From contig NZXX01000013.1 in assembly GCA_002702065.1 (NCBI GenBank), positions 124,001-188,000 on the forward strand: 64,000 nt of DNA, read 5' to 3'. How positions within the stretch are numbered: position 1 is the stretch's first letter; every line of letters begins with the position of its first letter. The translations under genes were made by a program, and so were the position numbers. Below are positions 40,730 to 49,430 of the stretch, in pieces. Source of the stretch: Anaerolineaceae bacterium. Lineage in GTDB: Bacteria; Chloroflexota; Anaerolineae; Aggregatilineales; Phototrophicaceae. The notes below the pieces were generated by a model. That model was not told the origin of the DNA, searched no databases, and was given only the letters and a program-made list of their open reading frames with translations.

Positions 40730-41215
40730 TCAGTGACGCAGCTCCAACCCTTCCTCGTCCGCCAGCCGCGCCCGCAGTTGATCAAGCTCATCCGCATCGA
40801 GGTCTTCCATAAACTGCTCAATCCGGCTGCGGCGTTTGGCTTTTTCGGCCTGCACGGCTTCACGGGCCAGATACGCCTCCACCCCCGCGTTGCGCCAGAT
40901 AAACCATGTACACAGGGTCGCCGCCAGCGCATACATGGCGGTCATGGCCGTCGCCAGGGGCACGCGCAGCGCCATCTGTTCGCGGATCGTCGCCTGCACA
41001 TGGTCAAGGATCGCTGGGCTGGCCTCGCGGGCAGCAGCGATGATTTGGCTGAGTGTTTCCGCATCTTCGGCTTGCGGGAAAACCGGCGCCATCTGCGGCC
41101 ACAAACCGGTCAGATCTGCCGGGATATACATCAGGCGGTCGTAGGTAAACAACACCAGAATAAAAAACACAGACCAGATTATGAGGGTGGTGAGCTGACG
41201 ATCTGCCTGTTTCAT
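40730..41215 (-). CDS. Two-pass membrane protein of unknown function (161 aa)
   Basis: The product has a membrane segment at about 10-27 (TLIIWSVFFILVLFTYDRL), an external-looking loop of 60 residues, a second segment at about 88-110 and a charged cytoplasmic tail (AEKAKRRSRIEQFMEDLDADEL). The start overlaps the preceding gene's stop by 4 nt. It shares the layout TLIIWS...-helix-loop-helix-acidic tail with the upstream gene, so the two are probably distant paralogues. No family recognised. Confidence 0.75.
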   Translation of the reverse strand: MKQADRQLTTLIIWSVFFILVLFTYDRLMYIPADLTGLWPQMAPVFPQAEDAETLSQIIAAAREASPAILDHVQATIREQMALRVPLATAMTAMYALAATLCTWFIWRNAGVEAYLAREAVQAEKAKRRSRIEQFMEDLDADELDQLRARLADEEGLELRH

Positions 41216-41679
41216 GCCTGCCCCCTGCCATGATTCTGCGCCGGCTCCAGTTCGTCGATCAGCTCGCCATCATCATCGAACAGACTGGCAAGCGGCGTAT
41301 CGTCCTCTTGGGTATGGACATCCATCGATTCGCGGACAGAAGCCGGCACGTGGGCCAGCCGCCACAACAGCAAGGTGCTGATCACGCCTGCCGCCAGCAG
41401 CACACCGCTAATGAGCAGGATATAGGGCAGATACCCCGCCATTTCCGCCTGCGCAAACCCGTTCAGCTGGTTGTAAATATCCGAATTGATCGTCTGAAAA
41501 CTTTCGAGGATGCGGGTAGCTTCTTCGGAGGTGGCACCTGTGACGATGTTGTAGCTGTACCAGGCGTTCTGCATATGGATGCGCGGGTACGTCATCCGTT
41601 CCACCAGCATGACCAGCATCATCAACATGGCGGACCAGATAATCAATGTGCCGAGCACGCGCTCTCGTTTTCGCACCAT
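41212..41679 (-). CDS. Two-pass membrane protein, related to its downstream neighbour (155 aa)
   Basis: The protein has a first membrane helix in LGTLIIWSAMLMMLVMLVE, a loop of about 50 residues, a second helix (PYILLISGVLLAAGVIS) and an acidic tail (DDDGELIDELEP). It shares the TLIIWS start and the overall layout with the 40730 product. ATG 41679 has GGGGGAG a few bases upstream and is preferred to ATG 41733. It overlaps the next gene by 4 nt. Function unknown; an envelope heterodimer is a plausible guess. Confidence 0.72.
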   Translation of the reverse strand: MVRKRERVLGTLIIWSAMLMMLVMLVERMTYPRIHMQNAWYSYNIVTGATSEEATRILESFQTINSDIYNQLNGFAQAEMAGYLPYILLISGVLLAAGVISTLLLWRLAHVPASVRESMDVHTQEDDTPLASLFDDDGELIDELEPAQNHGRGQA

Positions 41680-41749
41680 CGCTCTCCCCCGAATGCGGTA
41701 TATTTCGCTACCGTTTTTACGCACATCGGGCACGAAAGTTGCATATCGG

Positions 41750-41917
41750 TCAGGCGGGCGACATCTGCATGGCGATAACTTCGATCAGCACGACCACAAT
41801 CAGCAGAATGAGGGGGACATTCTGCAACCATTTTTTGTTGGCCCATTCAGAGGCGACTGCCGAAACCAGCCCCGCACAGGTCAGCACAATGGCGGCAGCA
41901 AGCAGCGTACTTGACAT
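41750..41917 (-). CDS. Small two-pass membrane protein (55 aa)
   Basis: From ATG 41917 the minus strand reads MSSTLLAAAIVLTCAGLVS, a short loop with ASEWANKKWLQ, a second helix (VPLILLIVVVLIEVIAM) and stop at 41750. It lies 70 nt before the 41679 start in the same direction, so it may lead a three-gene membrane operon. Ribosome site weak. No family recognised. Confidence 0.6.
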   Translation of the reverse strand: MSSTLLAAAIVLTCAGLVSAVASEWANKKWLQNVPLILLIVVVLIEVIAMQMSPA

Positions 41918-42105
41918 CGCGTTCAGCCTGTCACTCAGACATCATCTCCTGAAGTCAGCTTATCACGCGAATGCGAAGGATTGTTTAAGCGCATGTTATA
42001 TCATCAGGCCGATCTGCTGGCTTTAATAGGGGCATGTTTCCTATCCCATAAGCGTCGGTCGGTGCTGTACAATGTGGCGCTTGCTGGTTTATCAGGTATT
42101 GGTAT

Positions 42106-42867
42106 ATGCGGACGACACGGATTCAGCGTTACACACCCACCGGGCGCAATCATCAGCGGGCACAGTGGGGCTGCGGCTGCGTGCTGGCCGGGGCATTCAC
42201 AGTCCTGCTGGCGTTCACCCTGCTCTATATGTTCTGGCCTACACTGACGGGGGCTGCCTTGCAGGTCGCGGGGTTGGACCGTATCGGCGATACGGGCAGC
42301 GTGTTCGCAAATGTCACCGTGCCGCCGACCGCTGTTGTCCAGAACGCCAGCAGCCCCCAGCAGGTCACCGTCAACCTGGGGCAGTATGGCGGCGGAACCG
42401 TCAATGTGGACCAGCAGCACGTCGATTTTGTGACCGGCAGCACCGAAAGCGGCACCCGCATCGCACGGGCCAGCTTTACCGAAGCCGGGCTGATAGCGAT
42501 CTGCGTGCAGCAAAGCCCGATCTGCCAGGGCGGCAATAACCAGTATCGCAACGTCAGCCTGGACCTGCGGCCCAGCGGCGCGGTGGTCTACGCCGATGTG
42601 AACGCCGGGGGATTCATGTGGCAGAAGGTGGGCGTCGTGCTGCAACTGGATAGCAGCCGCACATATCTGAACGTCAGCGGCATCGACATTAACGGCGGGT
42701 TATATGACTATGCCATGCTGCCGGCGGATCTGGTTGGCTCGGTGGATGAGATCGCGCGCGTGACCAACGACATTCTGCGCCAGCTGGCGGTGGAGGCAGG
42801 CGGTACCCAGTATGTGCTGACGGACATCATCATCGACGATACCACCCTCACGCTGATCTTGCAATAA
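42106..42867 (+). CDS. Membrane-anchored protein with unknown extracytoplasmic domain
   Basis: This 253-residue protein has a basic N-terminus (about 1-20), one membrane segment (about 23-45, CVLAGAFTVLLAFTLLYMFW), a PPTAVVQNASSPQQ linker, and a soluble domain with two Cys near the middle (ICVQQSPICQGG). Repeated beta segments (VSLDLRPSGAVVYADVN, VGVVLQLDSSRTYLNVS) suggest a lipid-binding or LolA/LPS-transport-like fold, but I cannot name a family. TACAAT at 42068-42073 may be the -10. The gene runs away from the 41917 operon. Confidence 0.7.
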   Translation: MRTTRIQRYTPTGRNHQRAQWGCGCVLAGAFTVLLAFTLLYMFWPTLTGAALQVAGLDRIGDTGSVFANVTVPPTAVVQNASSPQQVTVNLGQYGGGTVNVDQQHVDFVTGSTESGTRIARASFTEAGLIAICVQQSPICQGGNNQYRNVSLDLRPSGAVVYADVNAGGFMWQKVGVVLQLDSSRTYLNVSGIDINGGLYDYAMLPADLVGSVDEIARVTNDILRQLAVEAGGTQYVLTDIIIDDTTLTLILQ

Positions 42868-42919
42868 CCGTTTTGCGGCCCGAAATCAGCTTCGGGGAAA
42901 TTAACGGCCAAAACACGCT

Positions 42920-43681
42920 TCATGAAGGCGTATTGGTGGGGTCGTTTTCGCGCCGGGTCAGCTTGGCGCGGTACGGCAGCACTTCGCCCGTTGCGTCATT
43001 CAAATAGAGTGTGGCAATGCCAATCACGAACAGGATGGCGTTGAGGATGAGGCCGGTGAGTAGCACCGCCAGGCCGGGAATATCCCCGATGGCCGCCCGT
43101 TCGAGAAACGCGTCCCACGATGTGACCGCCTCTGGCAGCAGCGCGACGCGCAATATCCACGTCAGCCCCAGCAGTACATACAGCCACAGGTAATTGCGCC
43201 GCAGCCGCCGCCCCAATGCCTCCCATAACGAAATGGGAAACTGCGGGTACAGCAGGCTGGTTGCCATCTTCCCGGCCCATTGCTCTGACGGGCGAAACGG
43301 CGGCACCAGCATGGCCGCGAAAAAGTCTGTTTCCAGCAGCCGGACGCGCAGGCTCCATAACTCATAATAGCGATAGCGGCGCGCTTCAACATAGAGGAAC
43401 AACGTCACCAGCAGGGTATTGAGGATGATAATGCTGTGGTGGACGGTCTCTTCGCCAAAAGCCAGCGATAGCACCGCTGCCGTCGTCAATACCGCCCAGT
43501 TGGTGGTGGTGTCGAGCCGCTGCCGCCACACATTGGCCCGTGTCACTTCCGCCCGGAACAGATGCACCATCGCCGTGTTAAATTCGCTGGCCTTCAGGTC
43601 ATAACCCCGATACGACCAGACGGCATCCGGCGCGACATAAGCGTCCGAATCAAACTCCTGATCAGGCTTGTTTGCGGCCAT
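42920..43681 (-). CDS. DUF2270-family membrane protein
   Basis: This 253-residue protein matches DUF2270 in its conserved block FNTAMVHLFRAEVTRANVWRQ and RLDTTTNWAVLTTAAVLSLAF. It has four membrane segments (about 65-80, 84-98, 165-182 and 205-228) and a basic arginine-rich loop. The family occurs in cyanobacteria, Chloroflexota and other phyla and has no established function. It is monocistronic and converges on the 42106 gene, 52 nt away. Confidence 0.85.
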   Translation of the reverse strand: MAANKPDQEFDSDAYVAPDAVWSYRGYDLKASEFNTAMVHLFRAEVTRANVWRQRLDTTTNWAVLTTAAVLSLAFGEETVHHSIIILNTLLVTLFLYVEARRYRYYELWSLRVRLLETDFFAAMLVPPFRPSEQWAGKMATSLLYPQFPISLWEALGRRLRRNYLWLYVLLGLTWILRVALLPEAVTSWDAFLERAAIGDIPGLAVLLTGLILNAILFVIGIATLYLNDATGEVLPYRAKLTRRENDPTNTPS

Positions 43682-43915
43682 TGCCTACCGCCCGCGTTTC
43701 TACGCGCTATCTGACTCTTAATTTCAGTATAGACAGGGCGCAGGGTGAACGCCAGAGGTTGGACCATCTGCAAAATAGGTGAGATGTCCGATTTGAGGCC
43801 CACCAACTGGTTCATCTATCAGCCGGGGGATTTTTATACGATAGATGTGTAAAGCAATACGACAGTAATCAATTTTAATTGTCGGCAATGTTCGCAAGAG
43901 CATGGAGTACACATA

Positions 43916-44575
43916 ATGACCAGTACTATTTTAGCAACCTATGATCATGTCGAAGATGCCCGCCGGGTGATTGATGACCTGACCGAGGCCGGCTTCAAGC
44001 GCGGCGATATCGGGCTGGCGCTGTATGACCCGGATAACAAGTATGAGAATTACGTCGATGATGGCGACGTCAGCGGCAGCGAAGGGGCCAGCTTTGGCGC
44101 AAGCTTCGGCGGCGTGCTCGGTGCCGTTGTCGGCCTGGGTGCGATTGCCATCCCCGGCATTGGCCCGATTGTTGCGGCGGGGCCGCTGGCAGCTGCCTTG
44201 GGCGCACTTACGGGTGCCGCCATTGGCGCGACCAGTGGTGCCGTAGCCGGTGGTATCACCGCATCCCTGATTGATATGGGTGTGCCGGAAGACGAAACCC
44301 ATTATTATGCCGAAAGTCTGCGGCGCGGTGCCGCACTGGTTTCAGTCACGGCGCACGAAACCGACCGTGAACGGGCTGTCGCGATCTTGCAGCAGCACAA
44401 ACCCATTAATATCGACCAGCGTGTGGCGCAGTGGCGTTCACGCGGCTGGGAAGGCTTCGACCCGATGTCGGACCCGTATAAAGCGGAGCCGCTGGCCGAA
44501 GGCCACAACCATGATGAGGTCGAGTGGGATGAGGAAGATTACCGGCGGACGGTGCGGGATTATCCCATGCCCTAA
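43916..44575 (+). CDS. YflT-like general stress protein with glycine-zipper segment
   Basis: This 219-residue protein begins with an YflT/heat-induced-stress-like domain (about 1-70: ILATYDHVEDARRVIDDL) and then a long Gly/Ala-rich stretch (about 60-115, FGASFGGVLGAVVGLGAIAIPGIG) with spaced glycines as in glycine zippers that insert into membranes. The tail is acidic and charged (EEDYRRTVRD). The family is induced by heat, salt or ethanol stress. GGAG precedes the ATG. It ends at a hairpin shared with the convergent transporter operon. Confidence 0.8.
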   Translation: MTSTILATYDHVEDARRVIDDLTEAGFKRGDIGLALYDPDNKYENYVDDGDVSGSEGASFGASFGGVLGAVVGLGAIAIPGIGPIVAAGPLAAALGALTGAAIGATSGAVAGGITASLIDMGVPEDETHYYAESLRRGAALVSVTAHETDRERAVAILQQHKPINIDQRVAQWRSRGWEGFDPMSDPYKAEPLAEGHNHDEVEWDEEDYRRTVRDYPMP

Positions 44576-44621
44576 CCAGCCAGTGATCGAAACGGGAATA
44601 AGCTCACTCGCTCAATGAGCC

Positions 44622-44653
44622 AAAGCACGCTGCCAGTATATGGAGCGTGCTTT
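44622..44653. terminator. Terminator-like hairpin between convergent genes
   Basis: AAAGCACGCT (44622-44631) and AGCGTGCTTT (44644-44653) are perfect 10-bp arms with a 12-nt loop, 47 nt after the stress-protein stop and 79 nt beyond the transporter stop. The T-run is only partly outside the stem. Confidence 0.6.
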
Positions 44654-44731
44654 CCTGTTATTGCATAAGAAGCGTATTCAGTGTCAACGTTGGCTCGCGG
44701 CGGCAAAACACCCCAAGCGGACGCCAATGTC

Positions 44732-45640
44732 TTACACTTTGGTGTGCGGGTCGAGTGCGTCGCGCAAAGCGTCGCCAATGAAGTTAATGCTCAGCACCGT
44801 CAGGGTGATAGCAATGCCCGCGGGCATCCACAGCCACCAGCGATCCCGTAAGTTGAGCATTGAGCTGGCCTCACCGACCATGTTGCCCCAGCTTGGTGTC
44901 GGCGCCTGCACACCCAGCCCCAGATAGCTCAGGCCGGTTTCCAGCAGAATAGTCGCCGAGAAGGCAAACGCGACCGATACTGTCAGGTACGGGACGACGT
45001 TGGGCAGAATGTGGCTCATGATGATATGGCGGCTGCCGCCCCCCAGACTCCGGGACGCCAGCACGTAATCCATTTCGCGGATTTGCAGCACCTGCCCGCG
45101 CACAAACCGGCATAACCCGGTCCAGCCAAACAGGCCGAGGATAATCATCGTGTTGGTAAAATTCGCCCCATAAACCGCGACAAAACTGAGGATGATAATC
45201 AGCGCGGGCATGGCAGCGACAATCTCGACCACACGCTGAATCAAAATATCGATCCAGCTACCATAAAAGCCGGAAATCGCCCCCAGCGTGACGCCGATCG
45301 TAAAGCTGATGCTGACCGCGACCACACTCACCGTCAGCGAGGTGCGCCCGCCGTACAGCAAACGCGCCCAGATATCGCGCCCGACCGCATCCGTACCCAG
45401 CGGATAATCGGCGCTCGGTGGCTGGTGACGAACGGCGGGATTCAGTTTGCTGAAGCCTTCCGGTTTGATGACCGGGGCCAGCACGGCGCTGGCAACCACG
45501 ATCAGCAGCACCACCACACTGAGCACGCCCAGCCGGTGACGTCGAAAACGCCGCCAGGCCATTTGCGACAGCGACTCGGATTTCACCGGCGCCTTGTCGC
45601 GCAGCCGAATAACCTCTTCTGTTTGTACCTGCGTTGTCAT
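44732..45640 (-). CDS. ABC transporter permease, DppC-like (peptide/opine/nickel family)
   Basis: This 302-residue permease has about six membrane segments, the GTDAVGRDIWARLLYGGRTSL segment that is diagnostic of DppC/OppC, and an EAA loop in SLGGGSRHIIMSHILPNVVP. It pairs with the DppB-like permease encoded upstream, 11 nt away. No ATPase gene is in this operon, so DppD/F-type subunits must be supplied from elsewhere. Confidence 0.93.
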   Translation of the reverse strand: MTTQVQTEEVIRLRDKAPVKSESLSQMAWRRFRRHRLGVLSVVVLLIVVASAVLAPVIKPEGFSKLNPAVRHQPPSADYPLGTDAVGRDIWARLLYGGRTSLTVSVVAVSISFTIGVTLGAISGFYGSWIDILIQRVVEIVAAMPALIIILSFVAVYGANFTNTMIILGLFGWTGLCRFVRGQVLQIREMDYVLASRSLGGGSRHIIMSHILPNVVPYLTVSVAFAFSATILLETGLSYLGLGVQAPTPSWGNMVGEASSMLNLRDRWWLWMPAGIAITLTVLSINFIGDALRDALDPHTKV

Positions 45641-45651
45641 CGTCGAGTCAC

Positions 45652-46641
45652 CTAATCCAGCCGCACACGCGGATCGACCAATGTGTAGGCCAGATCAGTA
45701 ATCAGGATAGCGATCAGGGTGATCAGCGAACCCATCATGATCAGGCCCATCAGCACCGGGTAGTCCCGGCCAAATGTCGCCCGCAGCGAGGCCTGCCCCA
45801 TCCCCGGCCAGTCAAAGATCTGCTCGATAATGACCGACCCGCTGATGAGCAGCGGCAGCCGTGAACCGAGCGTCGTCAGCACCGGGATGAGCGTATTACG
45901 AAAAGCGTGCCGCAACACCACCGTGCGCGAGCGCAGCCCTTTGGCATAGCCGGTGGTGATATAGGGCTGGTGGATAACTTCGAGCATGGCCGTGCGCGTG
46001 TACCGCATCAGCCCCGGCGCTCCACCCAGCGCCAGCACCAGCGTCGGCAGAATCATGTAACGGACATGATCGCCAAACGTCGGCGGGATGCCAACTGTCT
46101 GATACCCGGCGGGCGGCAGCCAGTTAAGTTGAATCGAAAAAATGTAGATCGCCAGCAGCGCCAGGAAAAAACCGGGCATACTGATGTAGAAGAACGACAG
46201 GAACGACGCGATATAGTCGAACCAACTGTACTGGTAAACCCCCTGCAATACGCCAATGCCCACACCGATAATGGTGCTGACCAGCAAGGCAACCAGGTTG
46301 ATTTGCAGAGTCGGCCACAAGGCCCGGCCAATCACCGCGCTGACCGGCTCCGGATTGACAAAACTATCGCCAAAGTCGCCTTGCAGCAAATTGGTCAGCC
46401 AGTCCACATACTGCACTGGCCAGGGTCGATTTAACCCCAGGCGTTCTTTGGCTGCTTCGATCATCTCCTCGGTGGCGCGCGCCTGCCCGACCCCCCCACC
46501 AGCTTCTTCCATCAAAAGGGGGTTCAGCATGATACTGACCGGGTCGCCGGGTGCATTGATATACAGCATGAAGTTCAGCAGCGAAATACCCAGCAAGACC
46601 GGGACCATCAAAAGCAGCCGCCGGACAATATACTTCACCAT
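45652..46641 (-). CDS. ABC transporter permease, DppB-like (peptide/opine/nickel family)
   Basis: This 329-residue permease begins with YIVRRLLLMVPVLLGISLLNF and has the classic DppB pattern: NRPWPVQYVDWLTNLLQGDFG near residue 90, EAA-type loop AKGLRSRTVVLRHAFRNTLIPV and about six membrane segments. It is the second gene of the binding-protein operon and would form a heterodimeric channel with the 44732 product. Confidence 0.93.
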   Translation of the reverse strand: MVKYIVRRLLLMVPVLLGISLLNFMLYINAPGDPVSIMLNPLLMEEAGGGVGQARATEEMIEAAKERLGLNRPWPVQYVDWLTNLLQGDFGDSFVNPEPVSAVIGRALWPTLQINLVALLVSTIIGVGIGVLQGVYQYSWFDYIASFLSFFYISMPGFFLALLAIYIFSIQLNWLPPAGYQTVGIPPTFGDHVRYMILPTLVLALGGAPGLMRYTRTAMLEVIHQPYITTGYAKGLRSRTVVLRHAFRNTLIPVLTTLGSRLPLLISGSVIIEQIFDWPGMGQASLRATFGRDYPVLMGLIMMGSLITLIAILITDLAYTLVDPRVRLD

Positions 46642-46726
46642 ATCGACAATTTCCTGATTCCGGGTGACAGATGAAACCGGTGATGCGAACCCCGCAGGAC
46701 TCGCACCACCGGACTAAAACATGCAA

Positions 46727-48331
46727 TTACTCGATGTACCAATCCGGCAGGTTCCAGGTGATGTTATCCAGCCCGGTCGAAGGCACAAAGCCTTTCAGCC
46801 GAACATTCTTCTGGAACGAAACCGGTGCTCTGTGCAGGAAGACCCACGGCACGTCTGCGTTGAGGATGGCAGACATCTCCTGATAGATCGGTGCACGATC
46901 TTCGGGGTCGACCAGGGTGATACCTTCAGCGGCCAGTTCGTCGAAATGTTCGTTGCAGTAACCGTCCCAGTTGCCCCAGGTGCTGCCGCACAGGAAGTAA
47001 CCAGCGGCGACTGACGGATCAGCAGCCAGCGAACCACCGCCAATGCCACCCATCTCGTACTCACCGGAGTTGTACGTGTCCAGAATACTACCACCAGCGG
47101 TGGACGTCAGTTCAACCTGAACGCCGATTTCGGCCAGCGCACCCTGTACATACAGTGCCAGCAGGTCGCCTTCGGGGTCCGTGGTGACGTAACGGATCAC
47201 GTTGTTGTCGAAGTCCCAGCCAGCTTCCTCGAACAGGGCACGGGCTTGGTCCGGGTTGTAGGCATAGTCTTCCAGGTCAGAAGCAACGGCCCAGTCCGGC
47301 CCGAAAATACCGGAGTCGATCTGGGTGCTGTTGCCTTCGGTCATGAAGTCGATGATGACATCCTGATCGAGCGCATAGGCAATGCCCTGACGCACGCGGA
47401 CATCCTGCATCATTTCCTGACGCTGGTTGAGGTGCAGCGCCTGAATGCCAACACCCGGCACGATAATCGATTCGATCTCGGCGTTACCCGTAAACCGTTC
47501 GCTCTGGGCGGGGTTGCCATAGACGTGCAGGTCCTGGTCACCTGTTTCCAGACGGTTCAAGGATGCTTCCTGATCGCTCTGGAAGAAGATGATCTTGTCG
47601 AACTGCGGGGTGGTTGACCACCAGCCGTCTTTCCAGACATCAAATTCCAGGTATTCATCGACCACATACTGGACAAATTGCAGCGGGCCGGAGGACACAT
47701 CCGGGTTATCCATGAAAGGATGTTCCGGCAGTTCTTCGACCGGCACGTCGCCCAGGACATGCTCCGGCATGATGAAGACGTACAGGTTGCGCGTGAACAC
47801 GCCATTCGGCTGTTCCAGGTTGAAGATCACGGTCTGATCATCCGGGGTTTCGATGCCGGAAATGCCATCTGCTTCACCGTTGGCATAGGCTTCGTAGCCG
47901 ATGATGCCCGATGTCGCAATGCCATTGCCCATGCCGAAGGTCGCGCCAAAGTCCTGAATGGCGGGGTTCGACAGGAGTTCGTAGGTGAACTTGACATCAG
48001 CGGAGGTCAGCGGTTCGCCATCGGTCCAGGCCGCGTCGGCAGGCAGGGTGAAGGTGTAGACAGTGGCGTCGTCGTTCACCTGCATGTCTTCAGCCAGATG
48101 CAGCTTCATTTCGCTGGATTCGGTGAAGAACATCAGGCCCGGGAACAGCCAGGGGAAGGTGTGCCACTGGGAACCCGTGCCGACAAACCACAGCGGGTTA
48201 TAGTGTGTGCCCTTACCGGTGGATGTGTTCATGCGGATGATCACCGGATCATCCTGTGCGTATGAGGCAAAAGGCACCAGCAAAATGCTGACAATGAACA
48301 TCAAACTGACCCAACGGAAGTAATGTCTCAT
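46727..48331 (-). CDS. Family 5 extracellular solute-binding protein (DppA/OppA-like)
   Basis: This 534-residue protein has a signal peptide (about 1-26, ending PFASYAQ) and typical family-5 segments: the N-terminal strands IIRMNTSTGKGTHYNPLW, TLPADAAWTDGEPLTSADVKFTYE and the C-terminal VPWVFLHRAP. It captures peptides, oligosaccharides or related solutes outside the membrane for the two permeases that follow. The 22-bp operator lies 60-80 nt upstream of the start. The proximity of sialidase-like and aldolase genes suggests a glycan-derived ligand rather than a dipeptide (inference). Confidence 0.9.
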   Translation of the reverse strand: MRHYFRWVSLMFIVSILLVPFASYAQDDPVIIRMNTSTGKGTHYNPLWFVGTGSQWHTFPWLFPGLMFFTESSEMKLHLAEDMQVNDDATVYTFTLPADAAWTDGEPLTSADVKFTYELLSNPAIQDFGATFGMGNGIATSGIIGYEAYANGEADGISGIETPDDQTVIFNLEQPNGVFTRNLYVFIMPEHVLGDVPVEELPEHPFMDNPDVSSGPLQFVQYVVDEYLEFDVWKDGWWSTTPQFDKIIFFQSDQEASLNRLETGDQDLHVYGNPAQSERFTGNAEIESIIVPGVGIQALHLNQRQEMMQDVRVRQGIAYALDQDVIIDFMTEGNSTQIDSGIFGPDWAVASDLEDYAYNPDQARALFEEAGWDFDNNVIRYVTTDPEGDLLALYVQGALAEIGVQVELTSTAGGSILDTYNSGEYEMGGIGGGSLAADPSVAAGYFLCGSTWGNWDGYCNEHFDELAAEGITLVDPEDRAPIYQEMSAILNADVPWVFLHRAPVSFQKNVRLKGFVPSTGLDNITWNLPDWYIE

Positions 48332-48390
48332 GGTTCCTCCTTCTAAAGAATATCAAGAGTTGTTGCGCGTAACTTGAGTACAGTGGTTGA

Positions 48391-48412
48391 ATGGTACTAT
48401 CTGTATACCAAT
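48391..48412. promoter_or_regulatory. Operator copy 1 (ATGGTAC...GTATACCAAT) upstream of the ABC transporter operon
   Basis: This 22-bp element differs at only three positions from the site at 50396-50417 (19 of 22 identical). It has arms TGGTA (48392-48396) and TACCA (48406-48410) and contains GTATACC, whose complement carries the hexamer GGTATA known from GntR-type NanR sites. It lies 60 nt before the binding-protein start. The regulator is not in this window. Confidence 0.7.
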
Positions 48413-48422
48413 CCTGCAAATT

Positions 48423-49430
48423 TTACTCCGGTGCCTGCCAGCGCACGACGCCCATGTGATAGCGATGGTGCGACTCTGCGGAGGCGGCGTAGTAGGCGGT
48501 CACGATGGTTCCGTCCGCCAGCTGCACGCTCGCTGGATAACCACAATCTACCCTATCCGCCCCCAGATTGACAAGCACCTGCGGCAAGCCCCATGTTTGG
48601 CCGCCATCACTGCTCAGGCGGGCGGCAACCCCATACAGGCCCGGATTGCGCAGGCCATACACCAGCAGCACGCGACCATCGGCCAGTTCCAGCAAATGGG
48701 CCGGATGCTGCCCCGCCAGCGAAGCAACCCCGCTGGACGCCCACGTCTGGCCGGAATCATCGCTGTAGAAAATCTCCAGATGATGGTCGTTCCAGGTGCG
48801 GGCCGCGGCCAGCAAACGCCCGCTGCGCAGAGTCAGCAGATTGGTTTCGTTATAGTCACCCGCGCCGATCACGCTGCGATGCTGCCACGACCGCCCATCG
48901 TCGAGGCTGACATACAGATGCGCGGAAATACCATCCGCCACATCCACTTTATCGCGCCCGTACAGCGAGACCCCCAGCGCGCCATCCGCCAGCTGCACGA
49001 TGTCGCCAAACGGCATGGGATAAACACTCGGTCCCTCCAGAAACTCGATCTGGTCGGTGTGCTGCCACGTGCGTCCACCATCAGTCGAGCGGCACACCCA
49101 GGCGGGCAAAATCTCGGAGTCCTGGAAAAAGACCTTTTTCGGCTCGGTCGTGGGCGGGCGATTGGTCCAGCCAGCGGCCAGCACCACCAGCGACCCATCC
49201 CGCGCCAGCCCGGCGGCGACGTTCATACGATTGGTGGTTGGTTCATGGGGGGCCGGGGTGCCCAGATAGTGCCACATCCGCGCCTCATCCGTGCTGACCC
49301 AGCAGTCGACATCCCCTTCGCATCCGCCATGCGTTGGCTGGTTGAAAATCGTCGCGACGACCGAGCCATCCGGCATGAGGGTGAGATTCGGCCAGGCACA
49401 GACATTGTCAATCGCAATATAGCGTTCCAT
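48423..49430 (-). CDS. BNR/Asp-box sialidase-like protein (copy 1)
   Basis: This 335-residue beta-propeller carries at least four Asp-box repeats: STDGGRTW, SLDDGRSW, SDDSGQTW and SSDGGQTW, with a degenerate STDEARMW. These mark sialidase-type six-bladed propellers (GH33-like). An FRIP motif is not visible and there is no signal peptide, so true sialidase activity is unproven and location is probably cytoplasmic. ATG 49430 has AAGGAG 7 nt upstream and shares 1 nt (TGATG) with the stop of the aldolase gene, so translation is coupled. Confidence 0.82.
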   Translation of the reverse strand: MERYIAIDNVCAWPNLTLMPDGSVVATIFNQPTHGGCEGDVDCWVSTDEARMWHYLGTPAPHEPTTNRMNVAAGLARDGSLVVLAAGWTNRPPTTEPKKVFFQDSEILPAWVCRSTDGGRTWQHTDQIEFLEGPSVYPMPFGDIVQLADGALGVSLYGRDKVDVADGISAHLYVSLDDGRSWQHRSVIGAGDYNETNLLTLRSGRLLAAARTWNDHHLEIFYSDDSGQTWASSGVASLAGQHPAHLLELADGRVLLVYGLRNPGLYGVAARLSSDGGQTWGLPQVLVNLGADRVDCGYPASVQLADGTIVTAYYAASAESHHRYHMGVVRWQAPE

